DNA of 64,000 nucleotides, taken from the NCBI GenBank assembly GCA_029239785.1, contig JARBUG010000004.1:1524-65523 (forward strand), read 5' to 3'. The notes beneath the pieces were generated by a model. That model was not told the DNA's origin. It was given only the letters and a program-made list of their open reading frames with translations, and ran no database searches. This stretch comes from Symbiobacteriaceae bacterium. Its GTDB lineage: Bacteria > Bacillota > Sulfobacillia > Symbiobacteriales > Symbiobacteriaceae. Positions 35,642 through 44,990 of the stretch are shown here, in pieces. A program made the translations under genes and the position numbers. The stretch's first letter is position 1. The number at the start of each line of letters is the position of its first letter.

Positions 35642-36298
35642 GTGCAGGACTATGATCTCAATGGCCATGCTCGTCAGTGTCCGCATTGCCAGTCCGTCGC
35701 CAGGTTCACAATTATCCAGGTGAAGGGAACGGTAGGTACACATTGGGTAACCTGCGAGGAGGCAGACTTAATCACTATTTACGGATTATATGAATGCACG
35801 AATTGCCACCATGCCATCATGATGGTCTACGAGGTGGTTGAAGAGTTATCAGTTAATGACCCGCCAATCAGGCGCTACGTTCTGAAGCACGTATTTCCTT
35901 CCTCCGACGTTGCCGTAGCCGCGTCGCTCCCTCCTGAAATTCGCGAGGATTTGGAGGAGGCGTGCGTGTGCATTAAGGCAGGGGCATTCAAGGCCGCGGT
36001 CGTCATGTGCAGGAGAGTGGTAGAGGGCGTCTGCCAGGATAAAAACGTGCGGCCTGGCCCCCTTCCCCAACGGCTAAGGGCGTTGAAAGACCAATTAGGC
36101 CTTATCACAGATGACATACTCGCATGGGCAGAAGAGATCAAGGAGTTGGGAAATGCTGGAGCACATGCGGATCGAAGGGTTACGGTTACCCTCGAAGACG
36201 CAAAAGACGCCTTGGACTTTGTTCAAGCCATCCTTAACGTGCTCTATGTGTTGCCGGAAAGACTATCAAAACGGAAGCATAGGGAAGCGATTCCCTAG
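35642..36298 (+). CDS. DUF4145 (HEPN-like) protein with zinc ribbon
   Basis: 218-residue protein. The N-terminal zinc ribbon has CPHC near 13-16 and CTNC near 53-56. The C-terminal DUF4145 domain shows LPPEIREDLEEACVCIKAG, RRVVEGVCQ, IKELGNAGAHA and DALDFVQAILNVLYVLP. DUF4145 is a HEPN-like domain often found near restriction and defence genes; no catalytic RxxxxH is evident. GTG at 35642, with AAGGAG about 13 bp upstream, is the likely start. Lower GC than the core genes suggests acquisition. Confidence 0.75.
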   Translation: MQDYDLNGHARQCPHCQSVARFTIIQVKGTVGTHWVTCEEADLITIYGLYECTNCHHAIMMVYEVVEELSVNDPPIRRYVLKHVFPSSDVAVAASLPPEIREDLEEACVCIKAGAFKAAVVMCRRVVEGVCQDKNVRPGPLPQRLRALKDQLGLITDDILAWAEEIKELGNAGAHADRRVTVTLEDAKDALDFVQAILNVLYVLPERLSKRKHREAIP

Positions 36299-36347
36299 AG
36301 TGAATTGGCGTGTTCTGACCTTCAAGCCAGCACCGGGAGGTACCGTG

Positions 36348-36602
36348 ATGGAGCCAAAAGCTGAAGGATACAAGGTTGTAACCCAGTTCCGGTTTGAGGG
36401 GCAGATAGCAGGCGTTGAAAGGACCACCGGTGCGCAAAAGTGGGTGGTGGTGCGTAGCCCTCGTACCGGTCGAGTCTACGTTGTTGTGGTGCCTAGAGAA
36501 GTGGTGAAGGGTCTTCGATTCGGAACGGACGTCCTAGTCGAAGGGAAATGGGATGAGTATGCACAGGTTCATGATGCGGTGATAATGGCTAAGTTAGTAT
36601 AG
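36348..36602 (+). CDS. Small beta-rich protein (84 aa)
   Basis: Unrecognised 84-residue protein. Alternating strands (VVTQFRFEGQIAGVE, WVVVRSPRTGRVYVVVVP, TDVLVEGKWDEY) suggest a small barrel, possibly OB-like. ATG at 36348 with GGGAGG 7 bp upstream. It follows the DUF4145 gene by 49 bp on the same strand and precedes a terminator, so it likely belongs to that transcript. Confidence 0.65.
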   Translation: MEPKAEGYKVVTQFRFEGQIAGVERTTGAQKWVVVRSPRTGRVYVVVVPREVVKGLRFGTDVLVEGKWDEYAQVHDAVIMAKLV

Positions 36603-36663
36603 GAGTTGACTATCTAGCTGCGACCATACACGTCTCGACCTGGGGACCTGCCGAACGGACATT

Positions 36664-36697
36664 GAGCCAGAGCTAATTCCTGCTCTGGCTCCTCTTC
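36664..36697 (+). terminator. Terminator after the 84-residue gene
   Basis: GAGCCAGAGC pairs with GCTCTGGCTC over an 8-base loop; CTCTT follows. Confidence 0.65.
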
Positions 36698-36860
36698 GCC
36701 TATGGGGCTGCTCTTGCTGCCTTCAATTTGACTTCATAACCATACTCCTTCTGCAAGCCCTTCTAACGCTTATCATTCTTGCACCACCGGCTGACAGTGG
36801 TTTCCTGGACGAACAACTGGCCTTGTTTTTCGGGGAGCCTGGTTGTTTCTGGTCGAGAGG

Positions 36861-37805
36861 TTATGCCAGAGCGTCCTCTGCCTCCGCAAGGAATACGATG
36901 GCAGCAGCCGTCATGTGAAGCATGTAGGAGACCAGATACTCGGGAACGGTTACAGGTGCTGTTCCTTGCCCATGACCGCTCAACTTGTTGCGGCCGGTCG
37001 GTACGCTGGATTCCAAGAGAGTTCTTAGAGAGTTGAAAGAGGATTGCCAGAAGGCCGGAATAAGCCCGTTCTCCATGCACGCCTGGATTAAATCCTTCGC
37101 TTGGCCGGTCTTGGAGTACGACCAACCCCTCTTCTCGCATATACCTTTCATGGTACTCTCAAATGCCTTCAGGCACTCGTTCAGTGCTTCCTTGGCATTC
37201 CCTTTGCGATAATGCTCGTGGGCTTTGAGGAATTCCTCTTGTGCTCCTGCGTACTGTCCTTGGTTCAATAACCGCAGCGCAGGCTTAACGACCTCCGAAT
37301 GAATGAACTCGGAATCAATGCGAACTATCTCACCGTTCGTGAACTCATAGCCGACACCATGCTCTTTGAAGCGGGCGTTCAGTTCTCGAATAGCGCCATC
37401 TGCAATCGTGGGGGCGTCGGGGCGGAAGAGGTAATCATACCGCCTGGTGATGCGATCAATCCTGCGGAACGAAAGCTCTACTGCGTCAAGAACTCGCTCT
37501 ATTTCCTTCTCCTTCAAGAGGAACTCAAACAATTCTTCTTGGTAGTCCCGACTACCATAGCCACGGGTGCCTGGCAACGTAAAGCAACCGTACTCACGGC
37601 AGAGAGTCTCAACGATGGATTCGTACACGGTATGGACGCTATCTCTGTGATACTCATTGGGACCCCCAAGGGCGGAAACCCAGATATGAATAACCTGTAC
37701 TCTTAGCGGTTCAGGGAGCTCGGTATATGTATAGACGTCGGGAACGTCTCCACGAAGTCTCTTCTGGCGTTTGGAGAACAGATCAACCACGCCCAATTTA
37801 CTCAC
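36861..37805 (-). CDS. Abi-type protein (AbiJ-like N-terminus, Abi_C-like C-terminus)
   Basis: 314-residue protein. The N-terminus (VDLFSKRQKRLRGDVPDVY..LPEPLRVQVIHIW) resembles the AbiJ_NTD/STM4504 family. The C-terminus (ALNECLKAFESTMKGICEKRG ... VPTGRNKLSGHGQG ... LHMTAAAIVFLA) has the Arg-Asn-Lys..His-Gly pattern of Abi_C/HEPN domains of abortive-infection proteins. These are read by eye. Codon use and GC are lower than the core genes. Stop at 36861; ATG at 37805. Minus strand, 28 bp downstream of the zinc-ribbon gene. Confidence 0.68.
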   Translation of the reverse strand: MSKLGVVDLFSKRQKRLRGDVPDVYTYTELPEPLRVQVIHIWVSALGGPNEYHRDSVHTVYESIVETLCREYGCFTLPGTRGYGSRDYQEELFEFLLKEKEIERVLDAVELSFRRIDRITRRYDYLFRPDAPTIADGAIRELNARFKEHGVGYEFTNGEIVRIDSEFIHSEVVKPALRLLNQGQYAGAQEEFLKAHEHYRKGNAKEALNECLKAFESTMKGICEKRGWSYSKTGQAKDLIQACMENGLIPAFWQSSFNSLRTLLESSVPTGRNKLSGHGQGTAPVTVPEYLVSYMLHMTAAAIVFLAEAEDALA

Positions 37806-37832
37806 CCCTGGCGATTCTTTGCGTTGAATTTG

Positions 37833-38120
37833 CTACTGGTGCTGGTTGATCTCAAACCTTGTCTTGCATACCAGGCACTCATATGTGTGGGTATGTTCCG
37901 AAACAGTCCCATCGCTGCGCCTATAGCCTCTCGATTTCATTTCGTTGCGCGGGACATTTCGCAACGCGGATCTGCATCGCGGGCAGAATTTCACATCTGG
38001 TTGAGGTCCTGGTAGGTTTGCCATTCTAGGTTCCAATGCCTCCTTGATTCGTCGATCCACCTTGGGCTCGCGCTGGTACTGAGGAATGGGTAAGGACTCG
38101 CTTTGTACTCTTCCGATCAC
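37833..38120 (-). CDS. Small zinc-ribbon protein
   Basis: 95-residue protein with a single zinc ribbon: CPRC near 46-49 and CLVC near 82-85. The GTG start directly follows the STAND-gene stop (TAG GTG), so translation is probably coupled. It may be an accessory of the STAND protein; function unknown. Confidence 0.65.
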   Translation of the reverse strand: MIGRVQSESLPIPQYQREPKVDRRIKEALEPRMANLPGPQPDVKFCPRCRSALRNVPRNEMKSRGYRRSDGTVSEHTHTYECLVCKTRFEINQHQ

Positions 38121-40328
38121 CTAGTCAGCTTGCCTATCTCCGTCGGGACCGTGCGATAAGTCGAAGAGTTCCTTTAGGTGAGGGTGGTCCGGTCTCCATA
38201 ACTTCTGGAAGACAGCTAAGGCGCGCGCGAAGAAATCTCTAGCAAGGGTGTGATTGCCTAGGGTTTGCTGCAGCTTGGCTGCACTCTCTAACGTAAAGCC
38301 ATAGAGGGGATGGTGTGCCCCATAAACCTGCTCGACTAGCATCAACTCTTCTTCCAGTGCCCCCCAGGCCCCGGTCATGTCCCCCAGTTTCTGCGACAGT
38401 CGACGAACATCTTCAAGCCCACCAACGACTCGGTAATGCGTATGCCCTAATAAAGCCCGGTCAAGAGCGAGAGCTCGCTCGTGCTTCGTCTTGGCCGCAG
38501 CTAGGTCACCAAGTGCCGCCATCGCTCGGGCCTGCTGACGCAGTGCATCGGCATCCTCCCGGGTTTGCGGAGGCAGGCTTGCGTAAATCTGCTTGGCCCG
38601 GTCGGCATGCGCAGCAGCTTGGATCTGCCGGCCCATCGTGCCGTACAGATTCGCCAAGCTGTCACAAAGCGATCCCACCTCAGCATGGGAGGACCCGTAC
38701 ATCGACTCTGCAGCAGCCAACGCTTGCTCCGCGTACTTGAGTTCGGAGTCGAGGTCACCAGAGAACTGTGCAGTTAGGGCAAGGAGCCGCAAGTCTTGGA
38801 GGATCTGCTCAGCAGGGGGCGTCTTGTCCGCCCGGTGCAAACTCAACGCTTCCTCGGCTCTGCTGTACGCCAACGACAGATTCCCAACGGACAACTCAAC
38901 GAAGGCCAGCGTGGCAAGGAACGTACCAAGAAGACCGGGCTTCTTTCGATAACTCATGCGGGCCAATCTGACAGCAGTCTCGAGTGTTCTTTGGGCCTCG
39001 GAAAAATGTCCTTGTTCCAACTGCAGTGCGCCAGCCACAAAAAACAGTACAGACGAAAGACTGGGCCAAGCCTTAAGGCTGTTTGCATGGGTCGCCGAGG
39101 TCAGGGCGTGTGGAATGATCGGAAACCAATGGGACACCTTGCCCAATGGATTGCTGCTGCTCAGCGAACTCAATATCAGGCCCATAGCTGCGATCGACAT
39201 GAGGCGCTGGACCAAGCGCGGTAGGCGAGCCCTGACCACCTCTTGGAGCAGGGGGTGGATCGAGGCAACGTCGTCGGACGCTGTTATCAATGAGTACTTC
39301 CTGAGAGTAGCGATACTGTCAGCAACTACCTTAGGGCTTACAAGGGGTTTCATGAAATTCGGGGTTAGTTTGGCGAGATTCATGAGGGCGAGCAGCGGAA
39401 TGCCGCTCGGGGCCATGAAACTGAGAATGGCCAGGACAATTGAACTCCGAGGCGACTCCTCGTCTATGCGTTTCAGTGTGACGGCCCAAGTTTCTCCCAC
39501 TGACCGGCTTGGTTCAACGCTCGTCTCATTTCGGAGCAACAGTTGATGGCTCGAACGTATTAGGTCACAGTAACTCCGGAGCGAAATGCCTGTAACTTCA
39601 ACATAGGCGCCCGCTTGTTCCAGCGCGAGCGGTAATCCGCCTAGGCGTTGTGCTAACCACTCAGCATCTTCGGGGGCGTCTTGTGAGGTTCGCTGCTGCA
39701 GAAAGGCGACAGATTCCTCAGGAGTCCAGCACTCGACTGGAACCGGCTGTGCCACGGTGTTCCAGTTGGGATTCACGGAGGTGATCAGCACGTGCCCACG
39801 AGTCGCATGCGGAAGAAGACGAGCAAGAGCGCCGGGGTCCGGAGCATCATCAATGACAAGCAACCAGTTGGAGTGCTGTTGGAGCCATTCGGCAATGCGG
39901 TCAATCACGACCACCTGCCGCTGCTCATCCTTGATGTGTAGGCCCAACTGGATTGCGAGCTTGCCGAGGCTGCTCAAGAACGAAGATGGTGTCGAGGCTT
40001 GAGCCCATAGAATGGTCGCGTAGTTGTTCCTGTGGAGGGACGCGTACTCCAAGGCGACTTGTGTTTTTCCTATTCCACTCAGGCCATAAAGCGCTACGGG
40101 AACCTTTCGAGAGAATCGACTGGCAAGGCGATCGAGGAGTTCTGATCGACCGGTGAAGTGTAAGTTCCTCCCCAGGGGGAGGATTAGCGTTCCTGTTTTC
40201 TGACCAAGAAAGGCTGGTGGAGGCAGGGGTGACTCCTCCCCGCTATTCGGAAACGTGGGCTTCTCGGATGGTTTTGCCCGCTCGGCCCAATTGCTGTCAG
40301 ATGACGTATTGAAGAAATCGAGTGGCAT
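38121..40328 (-). CDS. STAND NTPase (NB-ARC) with TPR repeats
   Basis: Predicted 735-residue signal-transduction ATPase. Residues 1-50 are short and unstructured with no effector domain. The NB-ARC core has Walker A GLSGIGKTQ (82-90), Walker B LLVIDD (156-161) and GGLPLALEQAGAYV. The second half is TPR-like helices (LATLAFVELSVGNLSLAYSR, SLCDSLANLYGTMGRQIQAAA, RQQARAMAALGDL). ATG at 40328 has AAGGCGG 6 bp upstream; GTG at 40343 is an alternative. Such STAND proteins sense invaders with TPRs in anti-phage systems; here the effector may be a neighbour. Confidence 0.82.
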   Translation of the reverse strand: MPLDFFNTSSDSNWAERAKPSEKPTFPNSGEESPLPPPAFLGQKTGTLILPLGRNLHFTGRSELLDRLASRFSRKVPVALYGLSGIGKTQVALEYASLHRNNYATILWAQASTPSSFLSSLGKLAIQLGLHIKDEQRQVVVIDRIAEWLQQHSNWLLVIDDAPDPGALARLLPHATRGHVLITSVNPNWNTVAQPVPVECWTPEESVAFLQQRTSQDAPEDAEWLAQRLGGLPLALEQAGAYVEVTGISLRSYCDLIRSSHQLLLRNETSVEPSRSVGETWAVTLKRIDEESPRSSIVLAILSFMAPSGIPLLALMNLAKLTPNFMKPLVSPKVVADSIATLRKYSLITASDDVASIHPLLQEVVRARLPRLVQRLMSIAAMGLILSSLSSSNPLGKVSHWFPIIPHALTSATHANSLKAWPSLSSVLFFVAGALQLEQGHFSEAQRTLETAVRLARMSYRKKPGLLGTFLATLAFVELSVGNLSLAYSRAEEALSLHRADKTPPAEQILQDLRLLALTAQFSGDLDSELKYAEQALAAAESMYGSSHAEVGSLCDSLANLYGTMGRQIQAAAHADRAKQIYASLPPQTREDADALRQQARAMAALGDLAAAKTKHERALALDRALLGHTHYRVVGGLEDVRRLSQKLGDMTGAWGALEEELMLVEQVYGAHHPLYGFTLESAAKLQQTLGNHTLARDFFARALAVFQKLWRPDHPHLKELFDLSHGPDGDRQAD

Positions 40329-40555
40329 AATATCCGCCTTCACAGGTGTTCTTTGGTCCAGAATAATCGTACCACAATACTGCTTGTGCGATTGAAAAAT
40401 CTCGCGGAACTGGCAACGCCGGCGGCATTTTTCACTAAGATTTCACGACTAATCTTTCGGAGACAGGAGCTTTCCGCACCGTTGCGCAATATCTAGACCG
40501 GAAGTAACTTGCCTCTTCGGAGGAGCGGTCAGTACGGTGCGGAGGAGCGTGCAAC

Positions 40556-42337
40556 ATGTCTATCCGGCAGATGCTGTCCTACATCTTCGAGAACTACCCA
40601 GAAGCTACGAAAGCCCGGTGGGGTGCCGAGTCCGAGATGTTCCAGAAGTTTGAGTACGGGTTCAAGGAGTTGCTCCAGGACCTGCCCTTGGTGCAGAACA
40701 ACTCGAATCTCTCCGTGAAGCCCTCCACTGGGAAGGGCGTGTGGGCAGGCGTCCCCTGGATTGCCTTCCTGGACAAGCGCGAAACCGACTCCATCACCAA
40801 GGGGATGCACGCCATCTTCCTCTTCCGGGAAGACATGTCCGGCGTCTACCTTGCCATGGGCCTTGGCATTACCGAGTTCAAGGAAGCCCACCCTCACACC
40901 TGGCCCAGCGTGGTGGAGACCAAGGTGGCCCAACTGCGCACCCGGTTCGGCTACCTCACCGCCTCGGGATTTGAGGTCGGGCCTGGTTTTGACCTGCGGT
41001 CCAAAACCGCACGGGGCAGGAGCTACGGCACTGGCGTCAGCGTCTACAAACTCTACGAGCGGGACAACCTCCCGAGCGATCAGGAGATCGAGCAGGACAT
41101 TGCAGCCCTGCTCACGGCTTACTCCGACTATGTTCAGAAGCGGGAGACCCCGTCTGAAGTACCGTTAGTGGTGCGGGAATCGACGCCCGTGGTTCAAGTT
41201 GAGCCGACCCTAGGCGATGTGGTAACCCACTTTGCCAGTGCGCTCAAAGAGAGCCACATCTGGTTCGGTGATAACCACCAAGACCTGGTGCGCTCCTTCA
41301 TGACCAGTCTGGTCACCAAGCGTTTCGTCATCCTCACCGGCCTCTCCGGATCGGGCAAGACCCAAATCGCCATGCGCTTTGGCGAGTGGCTGGGCAAGGA
41401 CCGCTCCCTCCTCGTACCCGTACGCCCCGACTGGACCGGCGCCGAAGCCCTCTTCGGCTACGAAGACGCGCTCCTAAAAGACGACAACGGCCGCCGGGCG
41501 TGGCATGTGCCCGAGGTCCTGCAATTCATGCTGAAGGCCGCACGCGACACTGCTAACCCCTATCTCCTCATCCTGGATGAAATGAACCTGGCCCACGTCG
41601 AGCGCTACTTCGCAGACGTGCTGTCAGGCATGGAATCCGGCCAGCCCTGCTTGCCGAACCTGAAACCTGAAGCATCGGACGGGCTTTGGCGTTGTCCGGA
41701 GGGCGAAGCCAAGCGCATCGCCTTCCCGCGCAACCTCTTCATCGTCGGCACCGTGAACGTCGACGAAACTACATACATGTTCTCGCCCAAGGTCCTAGAC
41801 CGGGCCAACACCTTCGAGTTCCGGGTGACCCGCGACGACCTCCAAGTCGACGCGGAGAAGCCGACGGCGTGCAAACCGGCCCCAACCCGGCTCGCGAACT
41901 ACTTCCTCAAGGTCGCGAAGGACGATCACTTCCAGGCCAACCGCCCGGCGACCGAGCGGGACCGCCTGGCCGCAGCCCTCCAGGACATGCACGACATCTT
42001 GGCCGACGGCGGCTTCGAGTTCGGTCACCGTGTCTTCTATGAAGTCCTGCGCTTCGCGGCCATCTGGCAGGCTACTGGTGATGAAGGCTTCGAGTCAGTG
42101 CTCGACCGCCAGGTGATGCAGAAGATACTGCCGCGACTCCATGGCACGCGCCGCCGGCTGGAGCCCATCCTGTGCGCCCTCGGGCAGTACTGCCATGAAC
42201 TGAAGCACGACCCCAAGGTCCGGTTTGACCCCGAGAAGGTGGAGGAAGCTCAGGCCAAGCTGAAGCTGTCGTTCAGTAAGGTGAAGCGGATGACGAAGGC
42301 GGTCCGCATCAACCAGTTCGCCAGCTTCACTGAGTGA
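40556..42337 (+). CDS. McrB-like AAA+ GTPase/ATPase, restriction subunit
   Basis: Predicted 593-residue restriction motor. The N-terminus (to about 195) is the DUF3578/MrcB-type domain (FIAFLDKRE..IFLFREDMSGVYLAMG). The AAA+ module shows LTGLSGSGKTQIA (Walker A near 262), LILDEMNLAHVERYFADVLS (Asp341-Glu342) and the McrB signature TVNVDETTYMFSPKVLDRAN. ATG at 40556 follows GGAGGAG. Its stop overlaps the GTG of the partner (GTGA). Type IV restriction of modified DNA is likely; specificity is unknown. Confidence 0.85.
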   Translation: MSIRQMLSYIFENYPEATKARWGAESEMFQKFEYGFKELLQDLPLVQNNSNLSVKPSTGKGVWAGVPWIAFLDKRETDSITKGMHAIFLFREDMSGVYLAMGLGITEFKEAHPHTWPSVVETKVAQLRTRFGYLTASGFEVGPGFDLRSKTARGRSYGTGVSVYKLYERDNLPSDQEIEQDIAALLTAYSDYVQKRETPSEVPLVVRESTPVVQVEPTLGDVVTHFASALKESHIWFGDNHQDLVRSFMTSLVTKRFVILTGLSGSGKTQIAMRFGEWLGKDRSLLVPVRPDWTGAEALFGYEDALLKDDNGRRAWHVPEVLQFMLKAARDTANPYLLILDEMNLAHVERYFADVLSGMESGQPCLPNLKPEASDGLWRCPEGEAKRIAFPRNLFIVGTVNVDETTYMFSPKVLDRANTFEFRVTRDDLQVDAEKPTACKPAPTRLANYFLKVAKDDHFQANRPATERDRLAAALQDMHDILADGGFEFGHRVFYEVLRFAAIWQATGDEGFESVLDRQVMQKILPRLHGTRRRLEPILCALGQYCHELKHDPKVRFDPEKVEEAQAKLKLSFSKVKRMTKAVRINQFASFTE

Positions 42338-44631
42338 TCACCATGGGCGCGACAGATAAGACATCGCTACCCATCAGCGGGGCCGACGGGCTGACGGTTG
42401 GTTGGCTGCACCTCCAGGTGTTGCCGAGTACCAAGCGGCCCAACACGCTGCTGGACTTTCAGAAGGAAGATAACTGGGACCGCAGCCTAGAGCCTGTCCA
42501 GATCATGGAGGAGCAAGAATACCTTTACGAGTTCGCGATCACCGACGCCAGTAAGGAGAGCCTGATCACGGTCGAGCCCAGCTGGCTCTTTGAGCGGGAC
42601 GACAAGTGGGGGAAGCGTGGGCGCCTCCGCCCGCGCCTGCACACCGGCGCCATTCATGCCCAGGTCTTCGTTGACGGCTTGGAAGTTGGGCGCTTCTCCT
42701 TAGAGGTCCGATCGGCGAAGCTCGACTACCTTAAGCACTACCGCTGGATGCTGGAGGACATCGCCGAGGAGTTTGCCGAGATTGTGATGGAGCGCTTCGC
42801 AGCCAGCGAGCAGCGCTTTGAGGCCGATACGGAGTCATCGGCAGCTACCTTGTACCAACGGTTCGCCTTCGTGCAGAGCCTCCTGGCGGGTGAGAACTTT
42901 GATGCGGCCATCCAGCAGGTGCTGGGCCGGCCCCATCGGCTCTGGACGACCGAGGAGGAGCACCGGGCGCCCGGTCGGGGTGTGCCTTCTGGCTCCGCGG
43001 TGGCGCGCCAAATGGCCAGTGGCGGCCCACGGGTGGATTGGCCGGGCGGGCGTCTCTCCCATATTCCGAGTCAGTTCATCGTCCAGCGGACGGTGGAGAC
43101 GCTGGACACGCCCGAGAACCGCTTTGTGAAGTTCGCGCTATCGCAGTGGCTGGACGTGTCGGTGCGTGTCGACCAGGTGCTAGCCGGTGAGAAGGAGACT
43201 GGCCCCGCCCTGCGAGGGCGCCGGGAAGCCAGGGCCGTCATCGAATATCTGTCGCAACTGTTGGCGGCGGACATCTTTGATGAGGTTGGTCCGATGGATT
43301 ATTTCCCGGCGGGCAGCCAGGTGCTTCAACGTCGGGCCGGTTATCGGGAGATCTTCCGTTTCTACGTGCAGTCCGAGGCGGCGGCAACGCTGCGCTGGGA
43401 AGGTGCGGCAGATGTTTACAGCGCAGGTCAGAAGAATGTCGCCGCTTTGTATGAGTTCTGGGCCTACTTGCAGTTGGCCAACGTGGTGGAGAAGCTTTGC
43501 GACCAGTTCCAACGGGACGCATTGGTCGAGGAGCAGCCAGATGGCATGGGTATCGCCCTCAAGCGTGGCTGGCAGAAGCCGTTAACCGGGACCCTGATGC
43601 GGCACAATCGGCGCATGCAGTTGGACCTGTACTTCAATCGCACGTTCAGCCAGGGCGATTCGTGGACACTGCCGATGCGGCCGGATTGTTCGCTGCATAT
43701 CGCCCCCTGTGAGGGGGACCCCGCTCCGTTTCAGGAGGTGTGGGTCCACTTTGATGCCAAGTACAAGGTGGACAACCTCTTGCAGATTTTCGGTCGGGTG
43801 CCCGAGGGGGAAGGCGGGGCCGACGCCTTCCTGAAGAACGAGGAGGAGACGGAGGCCAAAAAGGGCACGCCCAAGCACGCAGACCTGCTTAAGATGCATG
43901 CCTATAAGGATGCCATCAAGCGGTCGGCCGGCGCCTACGTACTCTACCCCGGGCTGGATAATCCGAAGGAACCATTTGTGGCCTACCATGAGATCCTGCC
44001 CGGTCTGGGCGCCTTTCCCCTGCGCCCTACCGATGCGGGGGCGGCCGAAGGGGCCGACAGTCTGGCGGAGTTTCTGTCGAAGGTGTTGGATCACGTCGCG
44101 ACGCAGCATACGCAGCACGAGCGGAGCCGGTATTGGCTGGAGGAGGCCTTCGAGCGCGAGGCACCGGTGCTGGCGCCTGCGCCGGCGGCGCCGTTCGTCA
44201 AGCAGCCGCCTGCTGACACGCCGGTGCTGTTGGGGTTCGTGAAGTCGGAGGCGCATCGGCAGTGGATTGGCGAGCAGAAGTTGTACAACGTGCGGGCGGA
44301 CGGGCGGCGGGGAACTGTGGAGGAGCGGTCGCCGGAGCTGGGCGCCCAGATTGTGTTGCTATACTCGGATACCTGGGACTCCGTCGATGTTTGGGCCGTG
44401 AGGGGGTTGGAGTCTCTTACGGTGACGAACATGGTTTACTTGGGCTATCCGGACCCTGGTGGCGATTTGTATCATGGGTTGTTGCTGCGGCCTGTCGATA
44501 CCGCTGCGTGGCCTGTGCAGCTAACTTCGGCCTGGGTGAAGCACGTCCGAGAGATGTTGAAGCCCGACGCTGAGCACGGGGCGCCCGTGGCCGCTACTTG
44601 GCTGGACCTGATCCGACACAAGCCGAGCTAG
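42334..44631 (+). CDS. DUF2357-PD-(D/E)XK nuclease subunit (McrC-like partner)
   Basis: 765-residue partner of the McrB-like gene. The N-terminal part (to about 330) is the DUF2357-type region (SPIPSQFIVQRTVETLDTPENRFVK is its core). The C-terminal nuclease shows WVHFDAKYKVDN with Asp474 and Lys476, matching the acidic-xK signature. Such McrB plus DUF2357-nuclease pairs act like McrBC. GTG start in the McrB stop; an ATG at 42343 is an alternative. A C-terminal module (from 630) resembles a beta-domain and ends near the stop. Confidence 0.78.
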   Translation: MITMGATDKTSLPISGADGLTVGWLHLQVLPSTKRPNTLLDFQKEDNWDRSLEPVQIMEEQEYLYEFAITDASKESLITVEPSWLFERDDKWGKRGRLRPRLHTGAIHAQVFVDGLEVGRFSLEVRSAKLDYLKHYRWMLEDIAEEFAEIVMERFAASEQRFEADTESSAATLYQRFAFVQSLLAGENFDAAIQQVLGRPHRLWTTEEEHRAPGRGVPSGSAVARQMASGGPRVDWPGGRLSHIPSQFIVQRTVETLDTPENRFVKFALSQWLDVSVRVDQVLAGEKETGPALRGRREARAVIEYLSQLLAADIFDEVGPMDYFPAGSQVLQRRAGYREIFRFYVQSEAAATLRWEGAADVYSAGQKNVAALYEFWAYLQLANVVEKLCDQFQRDALVEEQPDGMGIALKRGWQKPLTGTLMRHNRRMQLDLYFNRTFSQGDSWTLPMRPDCSLHIAPCEGDPAPFQEVWVHFDAKYKVDNLLQIFGRVPEGEGGADAFLKNEEETEAKKGTPKHADLLKMHAYKDAIKRSAGAYVLYPGLDNPKEPFVAYHEILPGLGAFPLRPTDAGAAEGADSLAEFLSKVLDHVATQHTQHERSRYWLEEAFEREAPVLAPAPAAPFVKQPPADTPVLLGFVKSEAHRQWIGEQKLYNVRADGRRGTVEERSPELGAQIVLLYSDTWDSVDVWAVRGLESLTVTNMVYLGYPDPGGDLYHGLLLRPVDTAAWPVQLTSAWVKHVREMLKPDAEHGAPVAATWLDLIRHKPS

Positions 44632-44750
44632 CCAAATCATACTCTCCCCCAATTGCCCAGTAGGTTTGGATGGGCATGGTACCCTAGGGAAATGCTAGCT
44701 CCAATGCGCAAGAAGCATTAGGCTGGTTTGTGACGCGGGGGTGGAGCGCA

Positions 44751-44942
44751 TTGGATGACAGGATTCAGAAGCTAGCGGACAAGATTATGACCTTCTTGGA
44801 TAGTGACTGCAGCTGTCTGTATGATCCGACAATGTATGGTTCGGAGGAATATGACTCGATGCAGGAGTATGTCGATTCCCTTCAGGAAGCCCTGGCAGGC
44901 GTACTGCCACGCCTGATGATAGAGTCCGGTATCAGTCAATAA
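44751..44942 (+). CDS. Small acidic hypothetical protein (63 aa)
   Basis: Unrecognised 63-residue helical, acidic protein (KLADKIMTFLDSDCSCLYDP..SMQEYVDSLQEALAGVLPRL). TTG at 44751 with GGTGGAG 4 bp upstream is preferred over GTG at 44730. It ends before a good terminator. Lies just after the restriction genes; could belong to that island. Confidence 0.5.
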   Translation: MDDRIQKLADKIMTFLDSDCSCLYDPTMYGSEEYDSMQEYVDSLQEALAGVLPRLMIESGISQ

Positions 44943-44953
44943 GCGTGACAGCA

Positions 44954-44990
44954 GAAGCCGTCGGCCATCAACCAGCCGGCGGCTTCCCTC
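44954..44990 (+). terminator. Terminator after the 63-residue gene
   Basis: GAAGCCGTCGGC pairs with GCCGGCGGCTTC over a 9-base loop; CCTCTCG follows. Confidence 0.65.
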
